Shown here: one piece after another, positions 26,836 through 37,023 of the stretch | How positions within the stretch are numbered: the first letter of the stretch is position 1 | Layout of the letters: every line of letters begins with the position of its first letter | DNA from: Noviherbaspirillum malthae | Lineage (GTDB): Bacteria > Pseudomonadota > Gammaproteobacteria > Burkholderiales > Burkholderiaceae_D | Length of the DNA: 64,000 bases | NCBI RefSeq assembly: GCF_015352985.1 | Contig: NZ_JACYXF010000018.1 | Coordinates: 1-64,000, forward strand | Direction of reading: 5' to 3' | The notes under the pieces: model-generated | Databases searched by the model: none | Seen by the model: the letters and a program-made list of their open reading frames with translations, nothing else | What the model was told of the DNA's origin: nothing | Made by a program: the position numbers and the translations under genes

Positions 26836-27341
26836 GCAGCGTTTTGATCCTGCATCATTTCATTGTGATAATGCCAGACGCGGCTCAGCGCATATTCGCT
26901 GCCTGCCTTGCGCACCTCGTTGCGATCGCCGTTGAATCGCCGCGTTTCGGAAAATGTCGTAACTTTGTTGTCGATCTGGAACGACCAGGCGAAACAGATT
27001 GTGCCGGCCGGAATACCGCCGTCGCCATTCTCCGGCCCAGCCACGCCGGTGTCGGAAAGCGCGACATTGGCGCGGCTGATGCGCAATGCGCCTTCCGCCA
27101 TTTCGCGGGCAACGTTTTCGCTGGTGAGATTGTAGGTCTCGATGGTTTCCGGCTTGACGCCGAGGCAGCTGATTTTCGCTTGCGGCGAATAGGTGACAAA
27201 GGCACATTCCAGCCAGCTTCCGCAGCCGGGAATGTCGGCAAGAGTGGAAGCGATCATGCCGGCGGTGCAGGATTCGGCGGTAACGAGTTTCAGGCGGTTC
27301 TCTTCAAGATAGCGTACGACGCTTTGCAGTTGTTCATTCAT
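26832..27341 (-). CDS. pncC: Nicotinamide-nucleotide amidohydrolase PncC (CinA C-terminal family)
   Basis: Deamidates NMN to nicotinate mononucleotide in pyridine-nucleotide salvage. The 169 aa starting MNEQLQSVVRYLEENRLKLV contain the family motifs TAESCTAGMIASTLADIPG, the SDTGVAGPENGDGGIPAGT loop and WSFQIDNKVTTFSETRRFNG. The CinA N-terminal domain is encoded separately at 14759-15559. The reading frame is open upstream to 27455 but that part is not conserved-looking. Confidence 0.9.
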   Translation of the reverse strand: MNEQLQSVVRYLEENRLKLVTAESCTAGMIASTLADIPGCGSWLECAFVTYSPQAKISCLGVKPETIETYNLTSENVAREMAEGALRISRANVALSDTGVAGPENGDGGIPAGTICFAWSFQIDNKVTTFSETRRFNGDRNEVRKAGSEYALSRVWHYHNEMMQDQNAA

Positions 27342-27473
27342 GGTTGCCTGGGAAAATGGAAATGGATGGCCGGCAAGCCGGAGGGCCGCCGATGGCGGCC
27401 TGTTCCGCTTGCTGATATGACAATTGGATTCGCGGCGAGAGGAAAGTTCGTGCATCCCGCCATTCCACCTGCT

Positions 27474-27497
27474 TCCGCCTGCCGCGCGGCAGGCGGA
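27474..27497. repeat. 24-bp perfect GC palindrome downstream of maeB
   Basis: TCCGCCTGCCGC and GCGGCAGGCGGA form an uninterrupted 12+12 palindrome eleven bases beyond the malic enzyme stop on its strand. It could form a strong hairpin at the mRNA end; no T tract follows. Confidence 0.5.
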
Positions 27498-27507
27498 TCG
27501 TCGTGGC

Positions 27508-29829
27508 CTATCCGTGTTCCACCGTCTTGAACGCCGACACGTCGGCGACCGCTACCGCCGTCATGTTGACGATGCGGCGCGAGGTCGCCGCCGGATTCAG
27601 GATATGTACCGGCTTGGCCGTCCCCAGCAGGATGGGACCGACGGTCACGCCGTAGCCGCCGGTGATCTTCAGCAGGTTGAAGGCGATGTTGGCGGCGTCG
27701 AGCGAGGGCATGATCAGCAGGTTGGCGCTGCCGGACATCTTGGTGCCCGGCAAGAAATGCCGGCGTACTTCCTCGACCAGCGCGGCATCGCCCTGCAGTT
27801 CGCCTTCGACATCCAGCTGCGGGGCAATCGCGGAAAGGATGTCGCGCGCGGCGCGCATCTTGCGCGCGGAGGGCCGGTCGGAGGAGCCGAACATCGAGTG
27901 CGACAACATCGCCACCTTGGGCTGTATGCCGAAGCGCTGCACTTCGGCGGCGGCCAGCCGCGTGATCGCCGCCAGTTCTTCCGCGGTCGGGTCGTCGTTG
28001 ACATAGGTGTCGGCGATGAACAGCGTGTACTTCTCCAGCATCAGCGCATTCATCGCGGCGAGCACGCTGGCGCCCGGCGCCGTGCCGATGACATCGCGCA
28101 CATGCTCCAGGTGGCCTTCGAAACGGCCTACCGTGCCGCACAGCAGCGCATCGGCGTCGCCCATGTGCACCAGCATCGTTCCGATCAGCGTGTTCGAGCG
28201 GCGCAGCGCCGTCTTGGCCACGTCGGGCGTCACGCCGTAGCGGCCGCGCAACTCGTGATAGGCCTCATGGTAGGCCCGGTAGCGGGCATCGTTCTCCGGA
28301 TCGACCAGCTCGAAGTCCACGCCGGGCTTCAGCCGCAGGCCGGCCTTGCGTATGCGCATCTCGATCACATGCGGACGCCCGATCAGGATGGGCTTGGCCA
28401 AGCCTTCATCAATGACGGTCTGCACCGCGCGCAGCACGCGCTCTTCCTCGCCTTCCGCATAGGCCACGCGCTGCGGGGCCGCCTTGGCGGCCGAAAACAC
28501 CGGCTTCATCATCAGGCCGGTGTAGTACACCAGGTGGCTGAGTTGCTGCCGGTAGGCGTCGAGATCGCGGATCGGGCGGGTGGCCACGCCGGAGTCCTCG
28601 GCGGCCTTGGCGACGGCCGGCGCGATTTTCACGATCAGCCGCTGGTCAAAGGGCTTGGGAATGATGTATTCCGGGCCGAAGCTCAGCTCCTGCCCTGCAT
28701 AAGCCATCGCGACCGCATCATTGGTTTCGGCTTCTGCCAGTTCGGCAATGGCTTTCACGCAGGCCAGCTTCATCTCCTCGGTGATCTTGGTGGCGCCGCA
28801 ATCCAGCGCGCCGCGGAAGATATACGGGAAGCACAGTACGTTGTTGACCTGGTTCGGATAGTCCGAGCGGCCCGTGGCGATGATGCAGTCGGGACGTGCA
28901 GCCTTGGCCACTTCCGGCCGGATTTCCGGCTCCGGGTTGGCAAGCGCAAGAATGATGGGCTGGGCGGCCATGGTTTTCACCATGTCGCCGGTCAGCACTC
29001 CGGCTGTCGAACAGCCGAGGAAGACATCGGCGCCGGCGACAATGTCAGCCAGCTTGCGGGCATCCGTTTCCTGCGCGTAGCGGGCCTTGTTTTCCTCCAT
29101 CTTCGCATCGCGGCCGTGATAGATCACGCCCTTGGAATCGGCTACATAGATGTTTTCCTTGCGCACGCCCAGGCTTACCATGGTGTCGAGGCAGGCAATG
29201 GCGGCAGCGCCGGCACCCGAGACGGCAATCTTGACATCGCCGATGTTCTTGCCAATGACCTTGAGGCCGTTGAGCAGCGCCGCGGCCGAAATGATGGCCG
29301 TGCCGTGCTGGTCGTCATGAAAGACCGGAATATTCATGCGCTCGCGCAGCTTCTTTTCGATATAGAAGCATTCCGGCGCCTTGATGTCTTCGAGGTTGAT
29401 GCCGCCGACGGTCGGCTCCAGCATCGCGATCGCCTCGACCAGCTTGTCGGCGTCGCGCTCGGCCAGCTCGATATCGAATACGTCGATGCCCGCAAATTTC
29501 TTGAACAGGCAGCCCTTGCCCTCCATGACCGGCTTGCCCGCGAGCGGCCCGATGTCTCCCAGGCCCAGCACCGCGGTGCCGTTCGTGATCACCGCCACCA
29601 GGTTGCCGCGCGAAGTGTATTCCGCAGCGGTGGCCGGATCGCGCGCGATCTCTTCGCAGGCGTAGGCCACGCCGGGCGAATAGGCCAGCGACAGGTCGCG
29701 CTGGTTTGAAAGCGCCTTGGTGGCATTGACTTCGATCTTTCCGCGCGTTGGGCTGCGATGGTATTCCAGCGCGGCGTCGCGCAGCTGTTCGTCCCGGCCG
29801 GCGTCATTGGTAGTATTGGTATCCGTCAT
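27508..29829 (-). CDS. maeB: NADP-dependent malic enzyme (malic-phosphotransacetylase fusion)
   Basis: Oxidatively decarboxylates malate to pyruvate, making NADPH. The 773 aa match the MaeB class: a malic enzyme domain ([63 protein letters not shown]-binding [18 protein letters not shown]) to about residue 430. A phosphotransacetylase-like domain follows ([20 protein letters not shown]), usually regulatory and inactive. The start at 29829 ([20 protein letters not shown]) follows GGAGACGAC and is preferred over the ATG at 29868. It lies 43 bases downstream of the FRG-domain gene on the same strand. Confidence 0.93.
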   Translation of the reverse strand: MTDTNTTNDAGRDEQLRDAALEYHRSPTRGKIEVNATKALSNQRDLSLAYSPGVAYACEEIARDPATAAEYTSRGNLVAVITNGTAVLGLGDIGPLAGKPVMEGKGCLFKKFAGIDVFDIELAERDADKLVEAIAMLEPTVGGINLEDIKAPECFYIEKKLRERMNIPVFHDDQHGTAIISAAALLNGLKVIGKNIGDVKIAVSGAGAAAIACLDTMVSLGVRKENIYVADSKGVIYHGRDAKMEENKARYAQETDARKLADIVAGADVFLGCSTAGVLTGDMVKTMAAQPIILALANPEPEIRPEVAKAARPDCIIATGRSDYPNQVNNVLCFPYIFRGALDCGATKITEEMKLACVKAIAELAEAETNDAVAMAYAGQELSFGPEYIIPKPFDQRLIVKIAPAVAKAAEDSGVATRPIRDLDAYRQQLSHLVYYTGLMMKPVFSAAKAAPQRVAYAEGEEERVLRAVQTVIDEGLAKPILIGRPHVIEMRIRKAGLRLKPGVDFELVDPENDARYRAYHEAYHELRGRYGVTPDVAKTALRRSNTLIGTMLVHMGDADALLCGTVGRFEGHLEHVRDVIGTAPGASVLAAMNALMLEKYTLFIADTYVNDDPTAEELAAITRLAAAEVQRFGIQPKVAMLSHSMFGSSDRPSARKMRAARDILSAIAPQLDVEGELQGDAALVEEVRRHFLPGTKMSGSANLLIMPSLDAANIAFNLLKITGGYGVTVGPILLGTAKPVHILNPAATSRRIVNMTAVAVADVSAFKTVEHG

Positions 29830-29872
29830 GTCGTCTCCATATTGATTTTCGATAGGGGCGATGGGCATCCTC

Positions 29873-30673
29873 TCAGGAGCCGTTGCTCCCGGGGCCGGAA
29901 GGCGAGGCCGTGGTCCAGACGACTTCCAGTTCGACGCGGATCGAGCGGGCCAGGCCGTCGAGATCCGGAAACAGGGAAGCGTTGGTAATATTCATACGGT
30001 ACAAGGCTTTCATTGCCTGCTCGCGCATGGTTTGCGAAAGAACAAGCTTTTTGATCAAAGTGCAGTTGCAGCGGTATGCCTGGAGGATTTCATCCAGCGA
30101 CTTGTCGAGAACGCCCGGTACCACCATGGTTCCCGACTGCGCAACAAGCCGGCGGTCCATCTCTTCCGGCTCGCCGATCCAGACGATGTCGCTGTTGTTT
30201 TGAAGGAAATAGCGTGCAAAGTTCCCGTCGAGGCGCGGATCGATGGCGTCGCGTGTCAGCGCAGGAACGGCTGCCGGCGTCGCATTCCAGAGTGCAGGCG
30301 TATTGAGGGCGAACACCGCCGAGTCGGTGACGGCATTCTCCAACGCAAAGAATGCGGCGACGAATGGCGACTTGGTGAAATCCAGCAGACGCGTCGGCGC
30401 GCCGTGATGCTGCATCAGGGCGAGGCAGCGGAGGTCGTTCTCCAGCACATGTCGGTCGGGAAGAAAATTGTGGGCCTTGCGGCGGAAGATGCGCAGCGCG
30501 CGTTCCTCGCGGCTGCGCCACGTCGAGCGGTCGGAAATGAATGCGCCGAGATAGCGGGACAGCGAACTCACCAGCGGCCATCGCGCATCCTGCTGGCCGC
30601 GAAATGCCCAACCGTCAAGTTCTCCTGACAAGACGATAAAGTTATTCCAGTCTGAAACGAGGATCTCTTCCAA
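29873..30673 (-). CDS. FRG domain-containing protein
   Basis: A 266-aa protein with an FRG domain, named for its Phe-Arg-Gly motif: WAFRGQQDARWPLVSSLSR near residue 22, then LMQHHGAPTRLLDFTKSPFV near residue 85, the second conserved block. The biochemical function is unknown; FRG genes turn up in phage-defence and toxin-like contexts and in isolation. It starts with TTG (30673-30671) behind GCGGAG; no ATG lies before the FRG motif. It is directly upstream of maeB and divergent from rpoD, a place where many relatives carry dnaG before rpoD. Confidence 0.8.
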   Translation of the reverse strand: MEEILVSDWNNFIVLSGELDGWAFRGQQDARWPLVSSLSRYLGAFISDRSTWRSREERALRIFRRKAHNFLPDRHVLENDLRCLALMQHHGAPTRLLDFTKSPFVAAFFALENAVTDSAVFALNTPALWNATPAAVPALTRDAIDPRLDGNFARYFLQNNSDIVWIGEPEEMDRRLVAQSGTMVVPGVLDKSLDEILQAYRCNCTLIKKLVLSQTMREQAMKALYRMNITNASLFPDLDGLARSIRVELEVVWTTASPSGPGSNGS

Positions 30674-31049
30674 AAAACACTCCGCTGCGGAACCACCAAG
30701 AGTCTTCTGTGATCCGATGTTTTTTGTTTTGATCCGGCATTCCGAATATTTCGCCGTGAATATTTTTTAAAAGACCAATATAATACGGCCCCTGCTCTAC
30801 CGACTGCCTTGGAGTTCCACTCAGCCCGCTGTCGAGAACCGGGCCTCATGCAGCTGCAGCACCCCTGAAATTTCACCCGAATTTGATTACCCTGAATACG
30901 GACATGCAAGCCAGCACTTCATGACCGCACGGCAGAACCGGCGGCGCACGTTTCGATCTTATGCGTGCATGCCCTTCCGCCATGCGAACGCGGCGCCGAT
31001 ACTTCGCGCCGGACACATGATGCTATTCTAGTTGCCTAATATTTACGCA
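30674..31049 (+). promoter_or_regulatory. Divergent FRG/rpoD intergenic region with -10-like box
   Basis: 376 bases between the FRG gene and rpoD. An AT-rich island at 30745-30785 contains a perfect TATAAT (30779-30784) with a weak GTGAAT 17 bases upstream, oriented toward rpoD but about 265 bases from its start. The rest is unremarkable; no gene for DnaG, RpsU or a tRNA is present. Confidence 0.35.
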
Positions 31050-33740
31050 ATGACAAAGCCTGTAAAGACACTGACACTGACCGCAAAACCACGTAGCACC
31101 GATGCCGCAGCAAATCCGGCCTCGGTCCGCACCGTCACACACGCCGCCGATGCCGAGCAGATACCGACCACGGTGAAGGTGTTGACCAAGCGTTCCCGGC
31201 TGATCACGCCGAGCGTCACCGCGGCACCGGATGCCGGCACGGCGTCCGCCGAGCCCCAGATGCCGGACGCCATCGATGCGCAGCCGGTGCAAGCGCCTGC
31301 TGCGCCGGCGGTCAAGGTCGTCGTACGCAAGGCTGCATCCAAGCTCATCGTGAAGTCGTCGGATGCATCGAATCCGAATGCGGTACAGCCGATGACTTCC
31401 GCTGCTGCAGCAACTGTAGCAGCAACGGTGCAGGCTCAGGAACACGCCGCGCCGGACAGCGCTGCTGCGACCGCAGCCCCGGCAGAGCCGGCCGCCGTGA
31501 ATGCGGATGTCGCGTCGACCGCTGCCGCAGCGCCGGCTGCGGCAGAAGCAAAGCCCGCACCTGCGCCCAAGGCGAAGGTTGTACGCCGCAAGCCTGCAGC
31601 CGAAGCTCCGGCTGCCGCCGCGAAAGCTTCCGCCCCCGCACCGGTGGTCACCGTCGATCCTTCCACCGTTGCCGCGATCGACACCTCGGCCTATACCCTG
31701 CCCGCCGTCAAGGTTCCCGCCCGCCGCGGACGCCGCCCGACCGAATTCCGCCCTGAGCATGATGAAGTCGCCGCACTGAACGCCGTCGAGCGCGCGGAGA
31801 TCAATGCCGCCCGCAAGGCGCGCGACCGCCGCGGTGCGGAAGAAGGCATGACCGAAGAGCAGCTTGCCGTGCGCCGCCAGCAGATCGCTGCGCTGGTCCG
31901 TTCCGGCAAGGAGCGCGGCTTCCTGACGCACGCCGAGATCTACGATCACCTGCCCGAGGAATCCACGAGCCAGGAAGTCATCGAGGGCCTGATCGCCACA
32001 CTGGGCGACATGGGCATCACCGTCTACGAACAGGCGCCCGACGCCGAGACGCTGCTCCTGTCGGACAACGTGGCCAATGCCAACAACGACGACGACGATG
32101 CGGAAGCGGCAGTCGCCACCGCGCTGTCGACCGTCGACTCCGACTTCGGCCGCACAACCGACCCGGTACGCATGTACATGCGTGAAATGGCGTCCGTGCC
32201 CCTGCTGACCCGCCAGGGCGAGATCGACATCGCCCGCCGCATCGAAGCCGGCTTCAAGGACATGATGCAAGCCATCTCGGCCTGCCCCACCACGATTGCG
32301 GAAATCCTTGCACAGGCGGAGAGGATCCGCAACGAGGAAGCCGCCATCGACGACGTGGTCGACAGCCTGGTGGACCCCAACACGTCCGAAGACGAACCCC
32401 AGGTCGTGGCTGCGGCCGCCGACGAAGAGGAAGCCGAGGAAGACCTCGAGGATGATCTCGACGACGACGAGGAAGAAGAAAGCAGCAGCGGCACTGCCGC
32501 GGCCAGCATGAGCGAATCGCAGCTGGCCGATATGCGCAAGCAGGCATTGCAGAAGTTCGATATCGTCGCCGTCGAATTCGACAAGTTGCGCGCCGCGCGC
32601 GATGGCGAAGGCTACGGTTCGCCGGCCTATCTGCAATCGCAGCAGACGATTTCCCAGGAACTGCTCGGCCTGCGCTTTACCGCCAAGCTGGTGGAAAAGC
32701 TGTGCGACACCCTGCGCTCCCGCGTGGATGAAGTCCGCCAGATCGAAAAGCAGATCCTCGACATCGCGGTCAACAAGTGCGGCATGCCGCGTCCGCGTTT
32801 CGTCAGCGGCTTCCCGGGGAACGAGACGGATCTGGAATGGGTCGACCGCGAGGCGGAGCAGGAACATGCCTACAGCCCGATCCTGCGCCGCAACAGCCCG
32901 GCCATCAAGGAGTACCAGAAGAAGCTGATCGAGCTGGAAAAGGCCGCCGGCGTGCCGCTGGCCGAACTGCGCAAGATCAACAAGCAGATGACCACCGCCG
33001 AAATGCGTGCTCGCCAGGCCAAGCGCGAAATGACCGAGGCCAACCTGCGCCTGGTGATTTCGATTGCGAAGAAGTATGTCAATCGCGGCCTGCAGTTCCT
33101 CGACCTGATCCAGGAAGGCAATATCGGCCTGCTGAAGGCGGTGGACAAATTCGAATACCGCCGCGGCTACAAGTTTTCAACGTATGCGACATGGTGGATC
33201 CGCCAGGCGATCACCCGCGCTATCGCGGATCAGGCCCGTACCATCCGCGTGCCGGTGCACATGATCGAAACGATCAACAAGATGAACCGCATCTCGCGCC
33301 AGATCCTGATGGAAACCGGCTCCGAGCCGGACCTCGCGACGCTTGCCGCGAAGATGGATCTGCCGGAGAAGAAGCTGCGCGAGATCATGAAGATCGCCAA
33401 GGAGCCGGTATCGATGGACATGCCGATGGGCGACGACGGCGATTCCCAGCTGGGCGACTTCATCGAGGACAGCACCACGCTGGCGCCGGCCGATGCGGCC
33501 ATGCATGCATCGATGCGCAGCGTGATCCGCGACGTGCTCGATTCCCTGCCGCCGCGCGAAGCCAAGGTGCTGCGCATGCGCTACGGCATCGACATGGCGA
33601 GCGACGCGACGCTGGAGGAAGTGGGCAAGCAGTTCGACGTGACGCGCGAGCGCATCCGCCAGATCGAAAACAAGGCGATGAACAAGCTGCGCCATGCATC
33701 CCGCGCGGACCGTCTGAAGACGTTCCTGGAAAGCGATTGA
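31050..33740 (+). CDS. rpoD: RNA polymerase primary sigma factor (sigma-70)
   Basis: Housekeeping sigma factor, 896 aa from the ATG at 31050. Residues 1 to about 225 are an Ala/Pro/Val/Lys-rich low-complexity extension. Region 1.1 follows ([20 protein letters not shown]), region 1.2 ([20 protein letters not shown]), a non-conserved insert with a very acidic stretch ([16 protein letters not shown]), region 2 ([37 protein letters not shown]), region 3, and region 4 helix-turn-helix ([20 protein letters not shown]). All core regions are intact. It is monocistronic with a strong terminator downstream. No dnaG is adjacent upstream. Confidence 0.97.
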   Translation: MTKPVKTLTLTAKPRSTDAAANPASVRTVTHAADAEQIPTTVKVLTKRSRLITPSVTAAPDAGTASAEPQMPDAIDAQPVQAPAAPAVKVVVRKAASKLIVKSSDASNPNAVQPMTSAAAATVAATVQAQEHAAPDSAAATAAPAEPAAVNADVASTAAAAPAAAEAKPAPAPKAKVVRRKPAAEAPAAAAKASAPAPVVTVDPSTVAAIDTSAYTLPAVKVPARRGRRPTEFRPEHDEVAALNAVERAEINAARKARDRRGAEEGMTEEQLAVRRQQIAALVRSGKERGFLTHAEIYDHLPEESTSQEVIEGLIATLGDMGITVYEQAPDAETLLLSDNVANANNDDDDAEAAVATALSTVDSDFGRTTDPVRMYMREMASVPLLTRQGEIDIARRIEAGFKDMMQAISACPTTIAEILAQAERIRNEEAAIDDVVDSLVDPNTSEDEPQVVAAAADEEEAEEDLEDDLDDDEEEESSSGTAAASMSESQLADMRKQALQKFDIVAVEFDKLRAARDGEGYGSPAYLQSQQTISQELLGLRFTAKLVEKLCDTLRSRVDEVRQIEKQILDIAVNKCGMPRPRFVSGFPGNETDLEWVDREAEQEHAYSPILRRNSPAIKEYQKKLIELEKAAGVPLAELRKINKQMTTAEMRARQAKREMTEANLRLVISIAKKYVNRGLQFLDLIQEGNIGLLKAVDKFEYRRGYKFSTYATWWIRQAITRAIADQARTIRVPVHMIETINKMNRISRQILMETGSEPDLATLAAKMDLPEKKLREIMKIAKEPVSMDMPMGDDGDSQLGDFIEDSTTLAPADAAMHASMRSVIRDVLDSLPPREAKVLRMRYGIDMASDATLEEVGKQFDVTRERIRQIENKAMNKLRHASRADRLKTFLESD

Positions 33741-33822
33741 TCGTTTTGAGGCGTCAGTCATCGCTGACTGCCGCCCGCTGACTGATCAAATCAGCGGAAA
33801 GCGGTATAAAGCATGAAGCAAG

Positions 33823-33850
33823 AAAGGGGAGACTGCGGTCTCCCCTTTTT
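33823..33850 (+). terminator. rpoD intrinsic terminator
   Basis: AAAGGGGAGAC and GTCTCCCCTTT form an 11-bp perfect stem around TGCG, ending in a T run. The A tract at the 5' side makes it potentially bidirectional, serving the minus-strand gene ending at 33939 as well. Confidence 0.9.
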
Positions 33851-33938
33851 CATGCTCTCCGTTCTGCAATGCATTCGGAAGCGAATATCAAGCGAACCGG
33901 CACGCCGGTCGATGCCGGCCGCGCAAATTGCAACAGGT

Positions 33939-34403
33939 TCAGCTCGGCTTTGCCACCATGAGGTAGAAGATGGCAAGGAAAGCGAAGAACGCCGGTATGC
34001 CGAGCAGCACCCAGTATTTGAAGTAGCGCCAGTACGCATCCGGAAGCGGTGCATTGCTGTCCGCCGCGCTGCGCGACAGCTCCTTCAGTTTCATCTGCAG
34101 CCACAGCACCGGCAGCCAGCACGCCACCGCGATCACATACAGGATGACCGACCAGACGATCCAGCGGCTGTTCATCGGAAAGCCCGCGAGCCGGATCAGG
34201 ATATATCCGGTCAGCGGCTGGATGATGACCGTCGTCGACGTGAACAGCCAATCCGCCAGGACCACGATGCGCGTCACCACGGCAATTGCGCGAATGTCGC
34301 GCGAGATGGTGGCGAACAGCAGGTAAAACGCGGAGCCGATGCCGGTGCCGAACAAAAAGGTCGATGACAGGATGTGCAGCCATTTCACAGTGACATAGTC
34401 CAT
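33939..34403 (-). CDS. DUF2269 family membrane protein
   Basis: A 154-aa four-helix membrane protein of the DUF2269 family. The N-terminal motif VKWLHILSSTFLFGTGIGSA is characteristic, followed by hydrophobic segments (WLFTSTTVIIQPLTGYILIR, VILYVIAVACWLPVLWLQ) and a C-terminal one (WVLLGIPAFFAFLAIFYLM). The conserved His in KWLHILSS is reminiscent of haem-binding copper-import or CopD-like proteins, but no function is established. It is downstream of and ten bases from the NDUFA9-like/DoxX fusion gene. Confidence 0.8.
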   Translation of the reverse strand: MDYVTVKWLHILSSTFLFGTGIGSAFYLLFATISRDIRAIAVVTRIVVLADWLFTSTTVIIQPLTGYILIRLAGFPMNSRWIVWSVILYVIAVACWLPVLWLQMKLKELSRSAADSNAPLPDAYWRYFKYWVLLGIPAFFAFLAIFYLMVAKPS

Positions 34404-34413
34404 CAGCGTTCCT

Positions 34414-35709
34414 TCATTTCTTGTGCGGTCTGTCGGGTTCTTCGAGTTCGAGCAGCAGCCAGATGGCCGCCAGCATCGGCAGGTTCTTGAGCAGGGGGCC
34501 GTAGGGATGCAGCCAGAATTCGGGCAGGCGGAAACTGATGATGACCGTATAGAAGCCGATCAGGCCGAGCTGGGCCAGCCATAGCCAGCGCCGGTGCCGC
34601 TTGAGCGCCAGCGTGCCGATGCCGAACGCCAGGTCGAGCAGCGCCGCGCCGTACAGCATCAGCGGCGCCAGCGCGCCGGTGATGCCGGTGCGCGCCAGCA
34701 GCGCATAGCTTTCCTGCACCGGATACAGGCCGAGCGAGACGATGCCGGTCACGATCCACACCAGCGCGATGCTGACCCGCAGCACCGGCAGCAGCCAGGC
34801 CAGCTTCGCCTGCAGCCGGGTGGGTGCCTTGTCCTGCGCCGCGATGAAATCGCGCACCGCCCGCGGGGGCCTTCCCAGCAGTTCGGTGATGCGGGCCGCG
34901 CTGCCGGTATTGCCGCGTTCAAGCATCTGCAGGGTTTCCGGATCGAGCAGGCTCCCGGGCAGCAGACGTCCCGCCGCCGCGCCAAGCCTTACCAGGGGCA
35001 TGGGTACCGGAATGAAATGGGCGCTGCGCCAGCCCAGCGCCGTGCGCAGCGTTCCCAGGAAATCACGCAGCGACATCGGCTCGGGACCGACGATGGCCAC
35101 TCTCGTGCCCTGCCCCGCCGGCGCATCGAGCATGGCCATGATGGAGGCGACGACATCGTCCAGATGCACCGGCTGCACCTGCTGATGCCCGCCGCCCGGA
35201 AGAGCGATCAGGGGCAGGCTGGCAAGCGCGGTGAACAGGCGGGCGCTGGTGCCGCCCGGCCCGAATACCAGCGAAGGCTGCACCACGAACGAGGGCACCG
35301 ACAGGCCGGACAGAAAATCGTCCGCGCGTTTCTTGCTGAGGTGGTAGCGGCTTTGCGCCTGCTCGTCGGCCCCGAGCGCGGAAATCTGCACGATCTTCCT
35401 GACTCCGCACTGGGCAGCGGCCTCGAACAGCGCAATCGGCGCGCGGACATGAATGGCGTCGAAACTCTGCGCGCCGTGTTCGCGGATGATGCCGACCGCA
35501 TTGATGACGACGTCGACGCCCTGCAGCCTCGGCAGCCACGCGGATGCGTCGAAGTCCCTGGTGAAGTCTGCCGCTACATACCGGAAGCGCGGATCACGCT
35601 TCACGGAGGGATCACGTACTGCGCAAATGACCTGATGCCGGGCGGCGATCAATGCCTCCGCAAGATGGCTACCTATGAATCCGCTTGCTCCGGTTAGCAG
35701 CACGACCAA
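34414..35709 (-). CDS. NAD(P)-binding (NDUFA9-like) protein fused to DoxX-like membrane domain
   Basis: A 431-aa two-domain protein. Residues 1 to about 290 are an atypical SDR/NmrA Rossmann domain (VLLTGASGFIGSHLAEALIA, INAVGIIREHG, FVVQPSLVFGPGGTSARL). Residues about 305-425 carry four hydrophobic segments of the DoxX-like type (LRVSIALVWIVTGIVSLGLY, GALAPLMLYGAALLDLAFGI). The start is a TTG (35709-35707) with a strong AAGGAG seven bases upstream. It shares an operon with the DUF2269 gene. The likely role is membrane-bound redox or quinone-related chemistry, unproven. Confidence 0.82.
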   Translation of the reverse strand: MVVLLTGASGFIGSHLAEALIAARHQVICAVRDPSVKRDPRFRYVAADFTRDFDASAWLPRLQGVDVVINAVGIIREHGAQSFDAIHVRAPIALFEAAAQCGVRKIVQISALGADEQAQSRYHLSKKRADDFLSGLSVPSFVVQPSLVFGPGGTSARLFTALASLPLIALPGGGHQQVQPVHLDDVVASIMAMLDAPAGQGTRVAIVGPEPMSLRDFLGTLRTALGWRSAHFIPVPMPLVRLGAAAGRLLPGSLLDPETLQMLERGNTGSAARITELLGRPPRAVRDFIAAQDKAPTRLQAKLAWLLPVLRVSIALVWIVTGIVSLGLYPVQESYALLARTGITGALAPLMLYGAALLDLAFGIGTLALKRHRRWLWLAQLGLIGFYTVIISFRLPEFWLHPYGPLLKNLPMLAAIWLLLELEEPDRPHKK

Positions 35710-35846
35710 TTGCGACTCCTTGTCTGGGAACCCTGCTCCTGTTTTGCGCGTCTGTTATACGACCGGCAAGTATCGCACTGAGTTCATTGACCGCCGGGCC
35801 GTCGGACGGCAGCGAAGCCGCCGGGATACGATTGCCAGGAGGAACA

Positions 35847-36383
35847 ATGAAGACATGGGGACAAGCTCTCGCCGACGGATTGGTATCGGGCAGCATCGCT
35901 AGCATGGCTTCGACAGCCATGCTGACAGTACGCGGCGTGCGCGAGGCCGACACGCCGTATGCGCCGACCAATGCCACCAGCCAGTGGGTCCACGGCGAAC
36001 AGGCCGCCTATCATGACGAACCGAGCGTGCGGCATACCGCCGTCGGCTACGTGATACATCACGCCTCCGTGACGCTGTGGGCGGTCATCTATGAAAAATG
36101 CTTCGGCGAGCATGCGGAGCGCGGCGACCCCGCAGACATCGCCAAGGCCGCCGCCGGCGGCGCGGCGGTCGCAGCCATGGCCTGCTTCGTCGATTACAGG
36201 CTGACCCCGCGCCGGCTGCGGCCCGGCTTCGAGAAACGGCTGTCGCGCGCTTCCCTGTTCATGACCTATGCGTCGTTCGGCGCCGGCCTGCTGGTACGCG
36301 GCCTGACGAAGGCTGCCGCCTCCCCGCGCCGGCCCAAGGCAAGTATCCATGATCCGAACGGCCAAACGGGCGTCCGGCCGTAA
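35847..36383 (+). CDS. Hypothetical membrane-associated protein
   Basis: A 178-aa protein of unknown function. The start at 35847 follows AGGAGGAACA, an ideal ribosome binding site; earlier in-frame starts lack one. Segments ALADGLVSGSIASMASTAML, GYVIHHASVTLWAVIYEKCF and AAAGGAAVAAMACFVDY are moderately hydrophobic, and the C-terminus has ASLFMTYASFGAGLLVRGL. A His pair (VIHHASV) lies in the second segment. It is divergent from the DoxX-fusion gene. I recognise no family with confidence. Confidence 0.75.
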   Translation: MKTWGQALADGLVSGSIASMASTAMLTVRGVREADTPYAPTNATSQWVHGEQAAYHDEPSVRHTAVGYVIHHASVTLWAVIYEKCFGEHAERGDPADIAKAAAGGAAVAAMACFVDYRLTPRRLRPGFEKRLSRASLFMTYASFGAGLLVRGLTKAAASPRRPKASIHDPNGQTGVRP

Positions 36384-36519
36384 GCGATCTGCAACATCCG
36401 GCACGCAATTGTATCCGGCGTGTATCCGGACTGTTCCTTCCAGGCATCGGCGCGGTATATTGGCGTTTCCCTTTCATATCGGAAACGGCCGGGCGCCCAG
36501 CACCGCCCGGCGGAACAAC

Positions 36520-36690
36520 ATGATTCGCCTTCGATTCCTTGCCGTACTTCTTCTTCCCGTCATCCTATCCGGCTGCGGCGTGCTTGCGGCGCCATGCCGG
36601 ATCGCCTCCGCCGGCATCAAGATGGTGCCGATCGTCGGCCATGCGGCCGCCCTGCCGACCGACGCCTGCGCCGCCGTCATCGACCCCTGA
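36520..36690 (+). CDS. Very small lipoprotein (DUF6726-like)
   Basis: A 56-aa protein, mostly signal: MIRLRFLAVLLLPVILSGCG has a perfect lipobox (LSGC). The mature part of about 38 residues carries CRIASAGIKMVPIVGHAAAL and DACAAVIDP. This pattern of two further Cys and a V-P-I-V-G-H core matches tiny lipoproteins found across Burkholderiales that I associate with DUF6726. The role is unknown. Confidence 0.65.
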   Translation: MIRLRFLAVLLLPVILSGCGVLAAPCRIASAGIKMVPIVGHAAALPTDACAAVIDP

Positions 36691-36750
36691 CGCCCTGCGC
36701 CATCGGCCGCTGCTCGAAAGCCGGGCCCGCGGCTGCCTCGATGCATCCAT

Positions 36751-36778
36751 AAAAAAGGAGGCAGGTCTCCCTGCCTCC
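36751..36778 (-). terminator. Intrinsic terminator oriented leftward
   Basis: GGAGGCAGG (36757-36765) pairs with CCTGCCTCC (36770-36778) around TCTC. On the minus strand the stem is followed by six T (36756-36751), so it terminates leftward transcription, although no minus-strand gene lies to its right before the LysR gene. It could serve the rightward lipoprotein mRNA only poorly. Confidence 0.7.
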
Positions 36779-37023
36779 AACTCACACTCCATCGGAGAAC
36801 CACACATCCGCGCCGCCCGGGCTATCCTGACAACCCCCGGCAAACCGGCATGCGAACGCCTGCGCACGAAATGTGCGGGCGCAGGCATGGCTTTCCGATA
36901 TACCCGGGATAAGCGCCATCCTGTGTGAACCGACAGGTTGACACGATAGACTTTTTTATAGCCCGGAGCATCCGGCATCAAGTATATTTCGCATACCGAA
37001 CCCAATATAAACAGAGACACGCA

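Noticed and set aside
27424..29709. 761-codon plus-strand frame
   Set aside because: It lies entirely antisense to maeB, whose product is unmistakable; no family-like sequence is visible in the shadow frame.
31023..32867. 614-codon minus-strand frame, Gly/Arg/Cys rich
   Set aside because: Antisense to the Ala-rich head of rpoD; the repetitive GCN codons on one strand create it.
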